Assembly: GCF_009728995.1 (NCBI RefSeq)
Contig: NZ_VTZW01000007.1
Location: 62,001 to 126,000, forward strand
Direction of reading: 5' to 3'
Source: Streptomonospora sp. PA3
GTDB taxonomy: Bacteria > Actinomycetota > Actinomycetes > Streptosporangiales > Streptosporangiaceae
Length of the DNA stretch: 64,000 nucleotides
This document shows positions 24,315 through 33,315 of this stretch, piece after piece. The translations under genes were made by a program, and so were the position numbers. The notes under the pieces were generated by a model. The model did no database searches. It was not told the DNA's origin and was given only the letters and a program-made list of their open reading frames with translations. Within the stretch, counting starts at the first letter, position 1, and every line of letters starts with the position of its first letter.

Positions 24315-25166
24315 ATGGGATCACCGCCCGCGGCCTACCGGGGCTCTCCCGGCGGCGCACTGGACGTCGACCGCGCCTTCTACGCGCGCCTGTCCGCAGC
24401 CGCCGCCGACCACCGGACCGTCGAGGCCTTCACCCTGCCCATCAGGTCCGGCCGGGCCTGGGAGGTGCCCGCCGGCCACCTGTGCCGCATCAGCACCCCC
24501 GAGGGCCCGCAGGTGGGCGACCTGAACATCTGGAACCGCCACGACCCCCGCGAGCGCCTGTGGGCCTCGCGCACCCGGCAGTTGCAGGCCGCGCACGTCA
24601 CCACCTACGACCGACTCTGGTCGACGCTGCCCTTCCTGCGGCCGCTGGCCACCATCACCGCCGACACCCTGGCCGACTACGGCACCGACTCCGACGGCGG
24701 CCGCGTCCACGACCTGCTGGGCACGCGCTGCGACCCCTACGTCAACCGCATGCTCACCGGCGAGGACTTCGACTTCCACTGCCACTCCAACCTCACCCGC
24801 GCGGTCCTGCCCTACGGGCTCACCGAGTTCGACGTGCACGACGTCCTCAACGTGTTCCAGTGCACCGGGCTCAACGACGAGGACCGCTACTTCATGAAGG
24901 CAAGCCCCGCCCGACCGGGCGACCACATCGAGTTCTTCGCCGAGACCGACCTGCTCATGGCGCTGTCCACCTGCCCCGGCGGCGATCTGTCGGTGGACCT
25001 GTGGGGTCCCGACGCCCAGGACCCGCTGTCGGTCTGCCGCCCGCTGGCCGTGGAGGTGCTGCGCCCGCCGGCCGAGCTGCTGGAGGGCTGGTCGCCCCCG
25101 CAGCGGGCCGCCTACGCCGGCCTGCACGGCATCCGCCGCCCCCGGTGGGGTGAAGCCGGCGGCTGA
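24315..25166 (+). CDS. DUF1989 (urea-carboxylase-associated type) protein
   Basis: A 283-aa protein of the DUF1989 family, whose members are found with urea carboxylase and amino-acid aminotransferases. Conserved segments include GRAWEVPAGHLCRI, GDLNIWNRHDPRERL, DYGTDSDGGRVHDLLGTRCDPY and the Cys/His pair DFHCHSNLTRA. Function is not established. The ATG at 24315 has a GAGGGGA ribosome site. It lies 62 bp after the ThuA-like gene, possibly co-transcribed. Confidence 0.85.
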   Translation: MGSPPAAYRGSPGGALDVDRAFYARLSAAAADHRTVEAFTLPIRSGRAWEVPAGHLCRISTPEGPQVGDLNIWNRHDPRERLWASRTRQLQAAHVTTYDRLWSTLPFLRPLATITADTLADYGTDSDGGRVHDLLGTRCDPYVNRMLTGEDFDFHCHSNLTRAVLPYGLTEFDVHDVLNVFQCTGLNDEDRYFMKASPARPGDHIEFFAETDLLMALSTCPGGDLSVDLWGPDAQDPLSVCRPLAVEVLRPPAELLEGWSPPQRAAYAGLHGIRRPRWGEAGG

Positions 25167-25221
25167 GCGAGGCGGCGGGGGCACCCCTGCCCGCCCGGAC
25201 CGAATCGGCGCCCGCCCTGCA

Positions 25222-25227
25222 TAGGCT
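25222..25227 (+). promoter_or_regulatory. -10 element (TAGGCT) of a leaderless transcript
   Basis: TAGGCT at 25222-25227 ends 6 nt before the ATG at 25234. Confidence 0.55.
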
Positions 25228-25233
25228 GGAGGC

Positions 25234-26130
25234 ATGGACGCCCTGCCCGCAGGCCGGACGCTCGTGCTCGACGGCGGACTGGCCACCCGCCTGGAGGACT
25301 TCGGCTGCGACCTGGGCGACGAACTGTGGTCGGCGCGGCTGCTGCACGACGATCCCGCGGTGATCCGCCGCGCCCACCGCGACTTCTTCGCCGCCGGCGC
25401 CGACGTCGCCATCACCGCGTCCTACCAGGCCGGTGTCCCCGCCTTCACCGCCCGCGGATTCACCCGCGCCGAGGCCCGCGCCCTCATCGCCCGCTCGGTC
25501 GAACTGGCCGCACAGGCCCGCGACGAAGCCGGCGGCGGAATCGTCGCCGCGAGCATCGGCCCCTACGGTGCCGCCCTGGCCGACGGGTCGGAGTACACCG
25601 GCGACTACGGCCCGGCCGCCGGCGCCGACGCCGCCGACTTCCTGGCCGACTGGCACCGGGAGCGCTGGCACCTGCTCGCCGAAAGCGGCGCCGACCTGCT
25701 GGCCTGCGAGACCATCCCCTCCTACGCCGAGGCGCGCGCCCTGCTCGGGCTGCTGGAGGAGACACCCGGCGTGCGGGCCTGGTTCAGCTTCAGCTGCGCC
25801 GACGGCGAGCGCATCAGCGACGGCACGCCGCTGGCCGAATGCGCCGCCCTGCTCGCCGGACACGCGCGAGTGCTCGCCGTGGGCGCCAACTGCACCGCGC
25901 CGCGCCACATCCCCGACCTGATCGCCCGGGTGCGCGGCGTGCCCGCCGTCGTCTACCCCAACTCCGGCGAGACCTGGGATCCGACCGCACGCACCTGGAG
26001 CGGCCGCGGCGACCCGGACGACTTCGGCGCCGCCGCCCGCGAGTGGCAGCGGGCCGGCGCCCGCCTGATCGGCGGCTGCTGCCGCACCACCCCCGAGCAC
26101 ATCCGCCGGATCCGCGCCCACCTGGACTGA
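25234..26130 (+). CDS. mmuM: Homocysteine S-methyltransferase
   Basis: A 298-aa cobalamin-independent enzyme that transfers a methyl group from S-methylmethionine or SAM to homocysteine to give methionine. The zinc-binding cysteines are visible: GANC (Cys220) and GGCC (Cys282-283). The N-terminal VLDGGLATRLEDFG and ITASYQAG are family hallmarks. The length matches MmuM. The start is supported by the leaderless -10. Confidence 0.92.
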   Translation: MDALPAGRTLVLDGGLATRLEDFGCDLGDELWSARLLHDDPAVIRRAHRDFFAAGADVAITASYQAGVPAFTARGFTRAEARALIARSVELAAQARDEAGGGIVAASIGPYGAALADGSEYTGDYGPAAGADAADFLADWHRERWHLLAESGADLLACETIPSYAEARALLGLLEETPGVRAWFSFSCADGERISDGTPLAECAALLAGHARVLAVGANCTAPRHIPDLIARVRGVPAVVYPNSGETWDPTARTWSGRGDPDDFGAAAREWQRAGARLIGGCCRTTPEHIRRIRAHLD

Positions 26131-26177
26131 CCGATGCCGTGCGGGGCGCCGCCCTCAGTCCGCCCCCGGCCGGCCGC

Positions 26178-26306
26178 CGTCGGGCGCTCGGGATGGGTGG
26201 GCAGCTCGTACATGTGGTAGGTGGGGCCGAAGCCGACCTGCTCCAGCGCGGCCTTCATCGAACTCGTGCCGGTGCGCGGCAGCCCCGCGCCGATCACCTC
26301 GATCAT
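26178..26306 (-). pseudogene. 5' remnant of a sulfotransferase-family gene
   Basis: From the ATG at 26306 the minus strand reads MIEVIGAGLPRTGTSS, then MKAALEQVGFGPTYHMYELP and THPE. This is the start of the P-loop sulfotransferases (GLPRTGTSS binds the PAPS phosphate). Similarity stops after about 43 codons and the frame continues into unrelated low-complexity sequence, so most of the gene is gone. The remaining gap to 26626 shows nothing I can support. Confidence 0.7.
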
Positions 26307-26626
26307 GCGTCCCGCCTTCCGCCGCAGCTGCCAAGGGTTCGCGCCGCGGTCATTGTCGCCGCGGCCGCGCCACCCGGCCAGAGGCGCCGGATGTCCGCAT
26401 CGGGCCGGAGCGACTGGCCCGAGTCGGCAGCGGGTACGGGTCGCGCCAGCACCGCCGCAGCCGCCGACCGCGAGCGCGGGGCGGCGGCGATTCGCGGATG
26501 CGGGCGCAACCCCCGGGCCCGGCTGGGTAGCGGACCCGCGAAGCCGGAGCAGCGCGCACGCGGCCCGGCCGATGCGCGGGCGCGTCCGCGCCGGCGGCAC
26601 AGCCGACAACGGAAGGCAGGCCAGCC

Positions 26627-27274
26627 ATGGCGAACATCGCCGTATTCGGCGCCAGCGGGATGATCGGCTCCCGCATCGTGGACGAGGCGCTGGCCCGCGG
26701 GCACACGGTCACGGCCCTGGCCCGCGACCGCACCCGGTTGCCGCACGAGGGCGAGCGGCTCCGGGTGGCGACCGCCGACGTCCTGGACCCCGGCGACGTC
26801 ACCGCGGCCGCCCGCGGACACGACGTCCTGGTCAGCGCTGTGGGCGGCGGCGACGGCGCCGGCCACCGCAAGCTCATCGAACCCTCGGCGCGCACGATCG
26901 TGGAGGCGCTGCGCCACCTGGAGGACCGGCCCCGGTTCATCATGGTCGGCGGCGCGGGGAGCCTGGAGACGCCCGAGGGCAGGCTGGTGTGGGACACCCC
27001 GGGGCTGCCCGAGGACATCCTGGCGACCATGCACGCCCACGGCGAGGCGCTGGAGTTCCTGCGCAGCGTCACCGAGGTCGAGTGGACCAACATCAGCCCG
27101 CCGGCGGTGATCGAGCCGGGCGAGCGCACCGGCACCTACCGCACCGACACCCACCGCCTGGTCGCCGACGCTCAAGGCAACAGCCGTATCAGTGCCGAGG
27201 ACTACGCCGCGGCCCTGGTCGACGAGATCGAGTCGCCCAGGCACCTCGGCGAGCGCTTCACCGTGGGGGAGTGA
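26627..27274 (+). CDS. NAD(P)-binding atypical SDR-family protein
   Basis: A 215-aa protein with an N-terminal Rossmann motif (FGASGMIGSRI, 6-16) and the overall pattern of atypical short-chain dehydrogenases or NAD(P)H-binding epimerase-like proteins: DVLDPGDVTAAARGHDVLVSAVGGG, FIMVGGAGSLE and SPPAVIEPGERTG. These often act as NADPH-dependent reductases or redox sensors. It has no YxxxK catalytic pair. A GGAAGG ribosome site precedes the ATG. Confidence 0.85.
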   Translation: MANIAVFGASGMIGSRIVDEALARGHTVTALARDRTRLPHEGERLRVATADVLDPGDVTAAARGHDVLVSAVGGGDGAGHRKLIEPSARTIVEALRHLEDRPRFIMVGGAGSLETPEGRLVWDTPGLPEDILATMHAHGEALEFLRSVTEVEWTNISPPAVIEPGERTGTYRTDTHRLVADAQGNSRISAEDYAAALVDEIESPRHLGERFTVGE

Positions 27275-27282
27275 TACCGCGC

Positions 27283-27320
27283 CGCCGGCCGCAGCCCCCG
27301 CCGGGGGCGGGCGGCCGGCG
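27283..27320. terminator. Hairpin between the SDR-like and HhH genes
   Basis: CGCCGGCCGC (27283-27292) pairs with GCGGCCGGCG (27311-27320); the loop itself contains CCCCCGCCGGGGG. It probably ends the upstream gene's transcript. Confidence 0.55.
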
Positions 27321-27348
27321 CCGAGAGCACGTCAGGGAGGAGGCCGCC

Positions 27349-28002
27349 ATGGCGGCCAAGCGCGAGAAGGACATCGCACGGCAGGTGCTCGGCGAGGCGG
27401 GCGGCACGATGGCACAGGAGGCCGGCATCCGGCTGGCCGACCGCCCCGCGCCGCTGTGGCAGCTGCTGGTACTGGTCAACCTCGCCTCGGCGCGGATCTC
27501 GGCCGACATCGCCGTGGCCGCCGCACGCGAACTGAACGCGGCCGGCGGCACCACGCCCGAGGGCATGGCCGAGCTGACCTGGCAGCAGCGCGTGGACGCG
27601 CTGGGCCGGGGCCACTACGTCCGCTACGACGAGAGCACCGCGACCCGGCTGGGCGAGTGCGCGGACTTCGCCTGCGAGCGCTACGGCGGCGACCTGCGCC
27701 GGCTCGCCGAGGAGGCCGACGGCAGGCGCAACCGGCTGGCCAAGGCCCTGCAGGAGTTCAAGGGGATCGGGCCCACCGGCGCCGACATCTTCTGCCGCGA
27801 GGCCCAGCAGGTGTGGCCGTGGCTGCGGCCGTACGTGGACAAGCTCGCCCGCAAAGGGGCCGACCGGGTCGGTCTGCCCTCCTCCGGCGCCGAGCTCGCC
27901 GAGCTGGTCGCCGGCGATGAGCTGGCCGCGCTGTGCGCCGGCCTGGTGCGCATCGCCCGCGAGGACGACCTCGCCGAGCAGGTCCGCGCCAAGGCGGCGT
28001 GA
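27349..28002 (+). CDS. Helix-hairpin-helix DNA-glycosylase-like protein
   Basis: A 217-aa protein related to the endonuclease III / HhH-GPD fold. The hairpin is LQEFKGIGPTGADIFCRE (about 138-155), followed by WPWLRPYVD, whose Asp could match the catalytic aspartate. The lysine of bifunctional glycosylases and the C-terminal 4Fe-4S cysteines are absent. It may be a monofunctional base-excision enzyme or a DNA-binding relative. A strong AGGGAGGAGG ribosome site precedes the ATG at 27349. Confidence 0.75.
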   Translation: MAAKREKDIARQVLGEAGGTMAQEAGIRLADRPAPLWQLLVLVNLASARISADIAVAAARELNAAGGTTPEGMAELTWQQRVDALGRGHYVRYDESTATRLGECADFACERYGGDLRRLAEEADGRRNRLAKALQEFKGIGPTGADIFCREAQQVWPWLRPYVDKLARKGADRVGLPSSGAELAELVAGDELAALCAGLVRIAREDDLAEQVRAKAA

Positions 28003-28058
28003 CGTCCGGGCGCGGCCCCGCCCCGGCACACCGGGAGGAAATCGTCGGCGGCGCGGCG

Positions 28059-28064
28059 TAGCGT
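28059..28064 (+). promoter_or_regulatory. -10 element (TAGCGT) of a leaderless transcript
   Basis: TAGCGT at 28059-28064 ends 6 nt before the ATG at 28071. Confidence 0.5.
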
Positions 28065-28070
28065 GGTGGC

Positions 28071-28355
28071 ATGTGCCGCAACATCCGCCGCCTGCACAAC
28101 TACGAGCCGCCCGCCACCTCGGGCGAAGTCCGCGAGGCCGCGCTGCAGTACGTCCGCAAGATCAGCGGCAGCGCCCGCCCTTCCGCCGCGAACCGCGAGG
28201 CCTTCGACCGCGCCGTCGAGGCCGTGGCCGCCGCGACGGAGGAGCTGCTGGAGTCCCTGGTCACCTCGGCGCCGCCGCGCTCGCGCGAGGAGGACGCCGC
28301 CCGCGCCAGGGAGCGCGCCCGCCTGCGCTACGAAAGCTCCGCCCCGCCCGCCTGA
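28071..28355 (+). CDS. DUF2277 family protein
   Basis: A 94-aa protein beginning MCRNIRRLHNYEPPAT, the hallmark of DUF2277, followed by helical sequence with ALQYVRKISG and a charged C-terminus. The conserved N-terminal Cys and basic residues suggest a small cytosolic protein; no function is assigned. It is convergent with the P450 gene, 19 bp apart. Confidence 0.85.
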   Translation: MCRNIRRLHNYEPPATSGEVREAALQYVRKISGSARPSAANREAFDRAVEAVAAATEELLESLVTSAPPRSREEDAARARERARLRYESSAPPA

Positions 28356-28374
28356 CACCGCCCCCGGCGGCCGC

Positions 28375-29583
28375 TCACCAGCGCACGTCCAGCCGCCGGG
28401 GGGAGCGGTGGATGAGGGTGGGCACCATGCTGATCCGCGCGTCGGGCTCCAGGCGCAGCCCGGGCAGGCGCCGGGTCAGCTCGGCCAGCACCGCACACAA
28501 CTGGGCGCGCGCCAGCCGGGCGCCCGGGCAGGCGTGCACCCCGTGCCCGAAACCCAGATGATGCCGAGGGCGGCGGGTGATGTCGAGCCGGTCGGGCCGG
28601 GGGAAGTGCGCGGGGTCGCGGTTGGCGGCGCCGAAGGAGACGAAGACGACGTCCCCCTCCTGCAGCTCGGTGCCGCCCAGGTTCGTCGCCCGCCTCGCCC
28701 GGCGTCGGAACCCCTGGATGGGCGAGTCGTAGCGGGCGCATTCCTCGACCGCGTCGGGGATCAGCTCGGGGCCCTCGCACAGCGCCTCCCACTGCTCGCG
28801 GTGGCGCAGCAGGTGCAGCAGCATCGACGCCATCAGGGCGCTGGTGGTCAGGTGCCCGGCGATGAGCAGGTTCTGCAGCGAGGACACGCATTCGGCGCGC
28901 TGGTCGCGGGTGAGCTCGCCGGTGCCGGGGGCCAGCGCGCGGACGAAGGCGGTGATGAGGTCGTCGCGCGGCTCGGCGCGGCGGCTGCGCACATAGCCGT
29001 CCATCAGGTGCTGCACGGCGGCGATCTCGCGGGCGGCCGCGACCTGCTCGCCGGGCTCCATCGGGCGGAACAGCAGCTCGGCGGCCAGGTATCCGCAGCG
29101 GACGACCCGCGGCACATCCTGCTCGTCCAACCCCAGCAGGTGCCCGATCACCTCGCCGGGCAGCACCCGCGCCAGCCGCCCCACCAGCTCGGCGCGGCCC
29201 TCGGCGGCGAAGCCGTCGACGATGCGCGCGGTGCGCTCGCCGATGGTGCCGACCAGTGCGTCGACGCGGGCGGCCGAGAGGCCGCGGGTGTGCGGGCGCC
29301 GGTAGCGCCGATGCGCCGCATCGTCGGAGGAGAGCACCACACCGCCTCCGCCGATGCCTTTGCCCAGTTCCGCCCGCGCCTGTGGCGAGGGGACCGCGTC
29401 GGGGCGCAGCGCTCCGGCCGAGGACAGGTCCTCGGGCCGGGACAGCGCATCGCGCACGTCGTCGTAGCGCGTCACCAGCCAGGCGTCCAGCTCCGGGGAG
29501 AACGACAGCCCCGGCTCCCGGCGCGCCCGGGAGTAGCGGGGGTAGGGGTCGCGCTGGAAGGCGTCGAGCGCGGCGAAGTCCAT
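28375..29583 (-). CDS. Cytochrome P450 with an altered I-helix
   Basis: A 402-aa class I bacterial P450. The heme loop is FGHGVHACPG (345-354, Cys352 as thiolate ligand) and the K-helix ExxR is E280-R283. The I-helix reads AGHLTT (242-247), whereas most bacterial P450s have AGHET/AGxDT; the acidic residue used in proton delivery is Leu245. The protein should still bind heme but may have unusual oxygen chemistry. Met at 29583 gives the normal length; the frame continues upstream into the divergent promoter region. It is divergent from a drug-type ABC exporter. No ferredoxin gene is adjacent. Confidence 0.93.
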   Translation of the reverse strand: MDFAALDAFQRDPYPRYSRARREPGLSFSPELDAWLVTRYDDVRDALSRPEDLSSAGALRPDAVPSPQARAELGKGIGGGGVVLSSDDAAHRRYRRPHTRGLSAARVDALVGTIGERTARIVDGFAAEGRAELVGRLARVLPGEVIGHLLGLDEQDVPRVVRCGYLAAELLFRPMEPGEQVAAAREIAAVQHLMDGYVRSRRAEPRDDLITAFVRALAPGTGELTRDQRAECVSSLQNLLIAGHLTTSALMASMLLHLLRHREQWEALCEGPELIPDAVEECARYDSPIQGFRRRARRATNLGGTELQEGDVVFVSFGAANRDPAHFPRPDRLDITRRPRHHLGFGHGVHACPGARLARAQLCAVLAELTRRLPGLRLEPDARISMVPTLIHRSPRRLDVRW

Positions 29584-29732
29584 GCTGCTCCCTGCTGCGG
29601 CGGCGGCGGTGTGCGGGCGGGGCCGCTGCGGCGATGATCGCCGAGGCGCGGGGCCGGGACAAGCGCGGCGCCGCTTCCGGCCAGTCGGCCTCCCGAGAGG
29701 TTCCCTCGCTGACCTGCGCGTTGTCGCATCTG

Positions 29733-29768
29733 TTGGTGTATATGTAGTACGAGTGCTATAAACGATAG
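29733..29768 (+). promoter_or_regulatory. Promoter and dyad upstream of the ABC exporter
   Basis: TTGGTG (29733-29738) and TATAAA (29757-29762) are spaced 18 bp. A CTAT-N5-ATAG dyad (29756-29768) overlaps the -10. A repressor bound there would block the exporter promoter; the XRE protein at 31609 is one candidate. Confidence 0.5.
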
Positions 29769-29796
29769 TGCACGCCATATGGAAGGTAGGAAGGTT

Positions 29797-30765
29797 ATGG
29801 CATTGGTGGAGGAGGACACACGCACGGCCGCCCCGGCCGGCGCCGGCGGGCAGGACGCCGCCGTCGAGGTGTCGGGCCTGCGCATGCGCTACGGCGGGAC
29901 CGATGTGCTGCACGGCGTCGATCTGCACGCCCGCCGCGGCGAGGTGGTGGTGCTGCTGGGGCCCAACGGCGCCGGGAAGACCACCACGGTGGAGATCCTG
30001 GAGGGGTTCCGGGCGCGCTCGGCCGGCGAGGTGCGGGTGCTGGGCGCCGACCCCGCGACCGCCGACGAGCGCTGGCGCGCGCGGCTGGGCGTGGTCATGC
30101 AGTCCTGGCGCGACCACGGCCGCTGGCAGGTCGGCGAACTGCTCGCCTACCTCGCCCGCTTCTACGCCCCCTACTCCGAACCCGGCCGGCCCCGCCCGCG
30201 CCCGATGGGCGAGCTGCTGGAGACGGTCGGGCTCGCCGACTGCGCCCATCGCAGGGTCAACACCCTCTCCGGCGGGCAGCGGCGCCGCCTGGACGTCGCC
30301 ATCGGCATCGTCGGCCGGCCCGAGGTGCTGTTCCTGGACGAGCCCACGGCCGGGTTCGATCCCGAGGCGCGCCGCGACTTCCACGACCTGGTCCACGGCC
30401 TGGCCGACGAGGACACCACCATCCTGCTGACCACCCACGACCTGGACGAGGCCGAGAAGCTCGCCGACCGCATCCTCATCCTCGCCGGCGGCCGGGTGGT
30501 GGCCCAGGGCAGCGCCGAGGAGCTCGCCGCCCGGGTCCCCGCCGACGCCGAGGTCAAGTGGACCCGCGGCGGGCAGCGGTTCGTGCACTCCACCCCGGAC
30601 GCCACCGCCTTCCTGCGCGGGCTGCTGAACGAGGCCGGCGACGAGGTCACCGGCATCGAGGTGCGCCGCGCCAGCCTGGAGGACGCCTACATGAGCCTGG
30701 TGCACCGCCACGAGACCGGCCGCGCCCATGAGGCCGCGGCGGCATTCACCGAGGAGGTCCGTTGA
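29797..30765 (+). CDS. Drug-type ABC exporter ATP-binding protein
   Basis: A 322-aa ATPase of the DrrA/CcmA group. It has Walker A GPNGAGKT (55-62), a Q-loop VVMQSW, the signature LSGGQRRRLD, Walker B VLFLDEPTAGFD and the H-loop TTHDLDEAEKLADR. The C-terminal domain ends in LEDAYMSLVHR, typical of multidrug or polyketide export systems. The ATG at 29797 has an AGGAAGG site; an upstream ATG at 29779 has none. The stop overlaps the permease start. Confidence 0.93.
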   Translation: MALVEEDTRTAAPAGAGGQDAAVEVSGLRMRYGGTDVLHGVDLHARRGEVVVLLGPNGAGKTTTVEILEGFRARSAGEVRVLGADPATADERWRARLGVVMQSWRDHGRWQVGELLAYLARFYAPYSEPGRPRPRPMGELLETVGLADCAHRRVNTLSGGQRRRLDVAIGIVGRPEVLFLDEPTAGFDPEARRDFHDLVHGLADEDTTILLTTHDLDEAEKLADRILILAGGRVVAQGSAEELAARVPADAEVKWTRGGQRFVHSTPDATAFLRGLLNEAGDEVTGIEVRRASLEDAYMSLVHRHETGRAHEAAAAFTEEVR

Positions 30766-31616
30766 ACACCCCCGCCCTGACCGCCGTGCGCGCCGGCCTC
30801 GCCCGGGGCCTGGCCGAGTTCCGCCACACGCTCACCAGCAAGGAGGACCTCTTCGGCCACTTCGGCATGGTCGCCGTCTTCATCGTGGCGGCGATGTTCA
30901 TGCGCGGTCAGAACGTCGACGGCACCGACATCCCGATCGCCAACATGTGGCTGCCGGGGCTGATGGGGCTCACCGTGATCATGGGCGGGCTGCTGACCGT
31001 CGCCTCCGTGCTGGCCACCGAGCGCGAGGACGGCACCCTGCTGCGCGCCAAGGCCGTGCCCAACGGGATGACCGGCTACCTGGTGGGCAAGGCCGTGCAC
31101 ATCCTGCTCGTGATCACCACGCTCGTCGTACTGCTGATCGCCGTGGCGCTGCTGCTCCTCGACGGTTTCAGCATGGGCGGCCCGGCCGACTGGGCCACCG
31201 TCGCCTGGGTGGTGGTCCTGGGCCTGCTGGCGACGGCGCCGCTGGGCGCGATCGCGGGCTCGCTCATCGCCAACCCGCGCTCGGTCATGGCCGTGCTGAT
31301 GATCCCGTTCATGGCCGTGATGGGCGTCTCCGGCGTCTTCTACCAGGTCAGCGGATTCCCCGAGTGGCTGCAGTGGGTCGCTCAGGCGATGCCGCTGTAC
31401 TGGATCGCGCTGGGCATGCGCTCGGCGTTTTTGCCCGACTCGATGCTGGCCATCGAGATCGCCCACTCCTGGCGCCTGGACCAGGCGGCACTGATGCTCA
31501 GCGCGTGGGCGGTCGCCGGCTTCCTGGTCGCCGTGCCGGTCCTGCGCCGCATGGCGCGGCGCGAGTCCGGATCCCGCGTCGAGGCCGGCCGCAGGAAGGC
31601 GCTGCAGCGTGGCTAG
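30762..31616 (+). CDS. Drug-type ABC exporter permease
   Basis: A 284-aa ABC-2 membrane protein with six hydrophobic segments. The TTG start at 30762 overlaps the ATPase stop (TTGA) and has a perfect GAGGAGG site at 30751-30757. Internal ATEREDGTLLRAKAVP is the typical ABC-2 cytoplasmic loop. With the ATPase it would form an exporter homologous to DrrAB, giving self-resistance or metabolite efflux; the substrate is unknown. Confidence 0.92.
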   Translation: MNTPALTAVRAGLARGLAEFRHTLTSKEDLFGHFGMVAVFIVAAMFMRGQNVDGTDIPIANMWLPGLMGLTVIMGGLLTVASVLATEREDGTLLRAKAVPNGMTGYLVGKAVHILLVITTLVVLLIAVALLLLDGFSMGGPADWATVAWVVVLGLLATAPLGAIAGSLIANPRSVMAVLMIPFMAVMGVSGVFYQVSGFPEWLQWVAQAMPLYWIALGMRSAFLPDSMLAIEIAHSWRLDQAALMLSAWAVAGFLVAVPVLRRMARRESGSRVEAGRRKALQRG

Positions 31617-31965
31617 GGCGCGCAAGGCAGAGCGGGCGGCCCCGGCGACCGGCGGCGAGGCGACCGGGGCCACGGGGACCGGCGGCGACAGCGGTGGCGG
31701 CACCCGGCGCAATGGCGCGGGCGGCGGATCCGGCGGCGGTGAGGCTGAACGCATCCACAACCGCATCGCCGTCCTGCGCGCCGAACGCGGCGTCTCCCGG
31801 CGGCAGCTCGCCGAGGCGCTGGGCGTGCACTACCAGACGGTGGGCTACCTGGAGCGCGGCGAGTACAACCCCAGCCTGCACCTGGCGCTGCGCATCGCCC
31901 AGTACTTCGAGGTCCCGGTCGAGGTCGTCTTCTCCACCGAGCCCTTCCCCCGCATCGGCGGCTGA
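31609..31965 (+). CDS. XRE-family transcriptional regulator
   Basis: A 118-aa protein with a ~45-residue Gly/Ala-rich, probably disordered N-terminus, then a Cro/CI-type HTH (about 48-105: IAVLRAERGVSRRQLAEALG, HYQTVGYLERGEYNPSLHLAL, FEVPVEVVF). The GTG at 31609 overlaps the permease stop by 8 bp, so it belongs to the exporter operon and probably controls it. A start closer to the HTH cannot be excluded. Confidence 0.85.
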   Translation: MARARKAERAAPATGGEATGATGTGGDSGGGTRRNGAGGGSGGGEAERIHNRIAVLRAERGVSRRQLAEALGVHYQTVGYLERGEYNPSLHLALRIAQYFEVPVEVVFSTEPFPRIGG

Positions 31966-32007
31966 GCACAGGTGGCGGCGCCGCGCCGCCCCGCCAACCG
32001 CGAACGC

Positions 32008-33315
32008 TCATCCCTCCAGCAGCGCCCGGCCGATGTAGTCGCCGTCGCGGGCCGCAGGGGGGACGGCGAACAGGGCGCTGCCCTCGTGGCGGATGTACTC
32101 GTTGAGCGCGTCGCCCGAGTCGGCCAGGTTGCGCTGCACCGGCACGAACCCGCGGGCGGGGTCGGCCTGCCAGGCCATGAACAGCAGCCCCGCGTCGCGG
32201 GTGCCGTCAGGGCGCCAGCCCTCGTCGAAGCTGTAGCCGCGGCGCAGCATGCGCGCGCCCAGGGTGTTCCGCGGACTGGCCAGGCGGATGTGGGCGCGGT
32301 CGGGGACGGCGGGGCCGCCGTCGGGGTTTTCGGCGGTGAGGTCGACCTCGGCGTCGGCGCCCTGCTGCCCCAGCGGGGCGCCGGTGGGCAGGTCGCGGCC
32401 GATCACCCGCTCGCGGTGGGCCACGTCTTCGCCGAACCAGTCCTCCAGCAGCATCCGGATCCGCCGCACCACCACGTAGCTGCCGCCGGCCATCCACTCC
32501 GGACCGGCGCCGCGGCGCACCTGGACGGTCCGCTCCAGCAGGGAGCCGGTGGGGTTGTTGGTGCCGTCGATCTGGCCCATCAGGTTGCGCGGCGCGGCTG
32601 AAGGATCCTCGGCGGCCGCCGCGGTTCGCCGAAAGCCGCGCACCGCCCAGCGCACGCGGACCTGCTCGCGCGCACCAGCGAGCAGGTGCTGCACGGCCGA
32701 AGCCGCGACCATCGGGTCCTCGGCGCCGACCTGGAGCAGCAGGTCCCCGCCGCACCACTCCTCGCGCAGCGTGTCGGTGGCGAAGCCGGGCAGGTCGGCG
32801 AGCGCCTCGGGGCGGGCGTCTGGCCGCCCGGTCGCGGCCAGCAGCGAGGCGCCGATCCCGACGGTGACCCCCAGCGACGCGGGCAGCAGGCCGGCCGCGC
32901 CGGCGCCGGGGACGACGGCGGCGGGCCCCTCCCGGTGCAGCCGCGCCGCGGACTCGGTCCAGGCCCGCAGAACGGACGCCGCCCGCTCGCGGGCCCGATC
33001 CGGCGAGCCGGATCCGGCCAGGTCGAGCGCGAGGACGTGGGCGAAGGCGGGCGGGGTGTCGATGATGCCCGGTTGCAGGCGGCCGGGCCCGCCTGCGGGC
33101 GCGGGGGTCTGCGCCATGCGCAGCCGCGGCGGCGTCGAGGACTCTCCGGCGGCGCCGGGGCCCGGGGCCAGCACTTCGCCGGCCCCCAGGCCGGTGCCCG
33201 CACCGACCAGCGCCGCGGCACCCACGCGGGCCAGCAGCCCGCGCCGCGACACCCCGCCGGCGGACGGCCCCTCCTCGGGCGGATCCGCGTCCTGCTCGGA
33301 CTCGCGTCGGCTCAT
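32008..33315 (-). CDS. Tat-exported DyP-type heme peroxidase
   Basis: A 435-aa DyP-type peroxidase. The N-terminus has a twin-arginine signal (SRRGLLARVGAAALVGAG), so it is exported folded. The catalytic GQIDGTNNP (distal Asp) and the heme-ligand region DRAHIRLASPRN are present, with LRRGYSFDEG downstream. It lies 76 bp behind the copper chaperone gene, the same grouping as Streptomyces DtpA with Sco and ECuC, where the peroxidase supports copper-radical-oxidase maturation. A role in iron or heme handling (EfeB-like) is the alternative. Confidence 0.9.
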   Translation of the reverse strand: MSRRESEQDADPPEEGPSAGGVSRRGLLARVGAAALVGAGTGLGAGEVLAPGPGAAGESSTPPRLRMAQTPAPAGGPGRLQPGIIDTPPAFAHVLALDLAGSGSPDRARERAASVLRAWTESAARLHREGPAAVVPGAGAAGLLPASLGVTVGIGASLLAATGRPDARPEALADLPGFATDTLREEWCGGDLLLQVGAEDPMVAASAVQHLLAGAREQVRVRWAVRGFRRTAAAAEDPSAAPRNLMGQIDGTNNPTGSLLERTVQVRRGAGPEWMAGGSYVVVRRIRMLLEDWFGEDVAHRERVIGRDLPTGAPLGQQGADAEVDLTAENPDGGPAVPDRAHIRLASPRNTLGARMLRRGYSFDEGWRPDGTRDAGLLFMAWQADPARGFVPVQRNLADSGDALNEYIRHEGSALFAVPPAARDGDYIGRALLEG

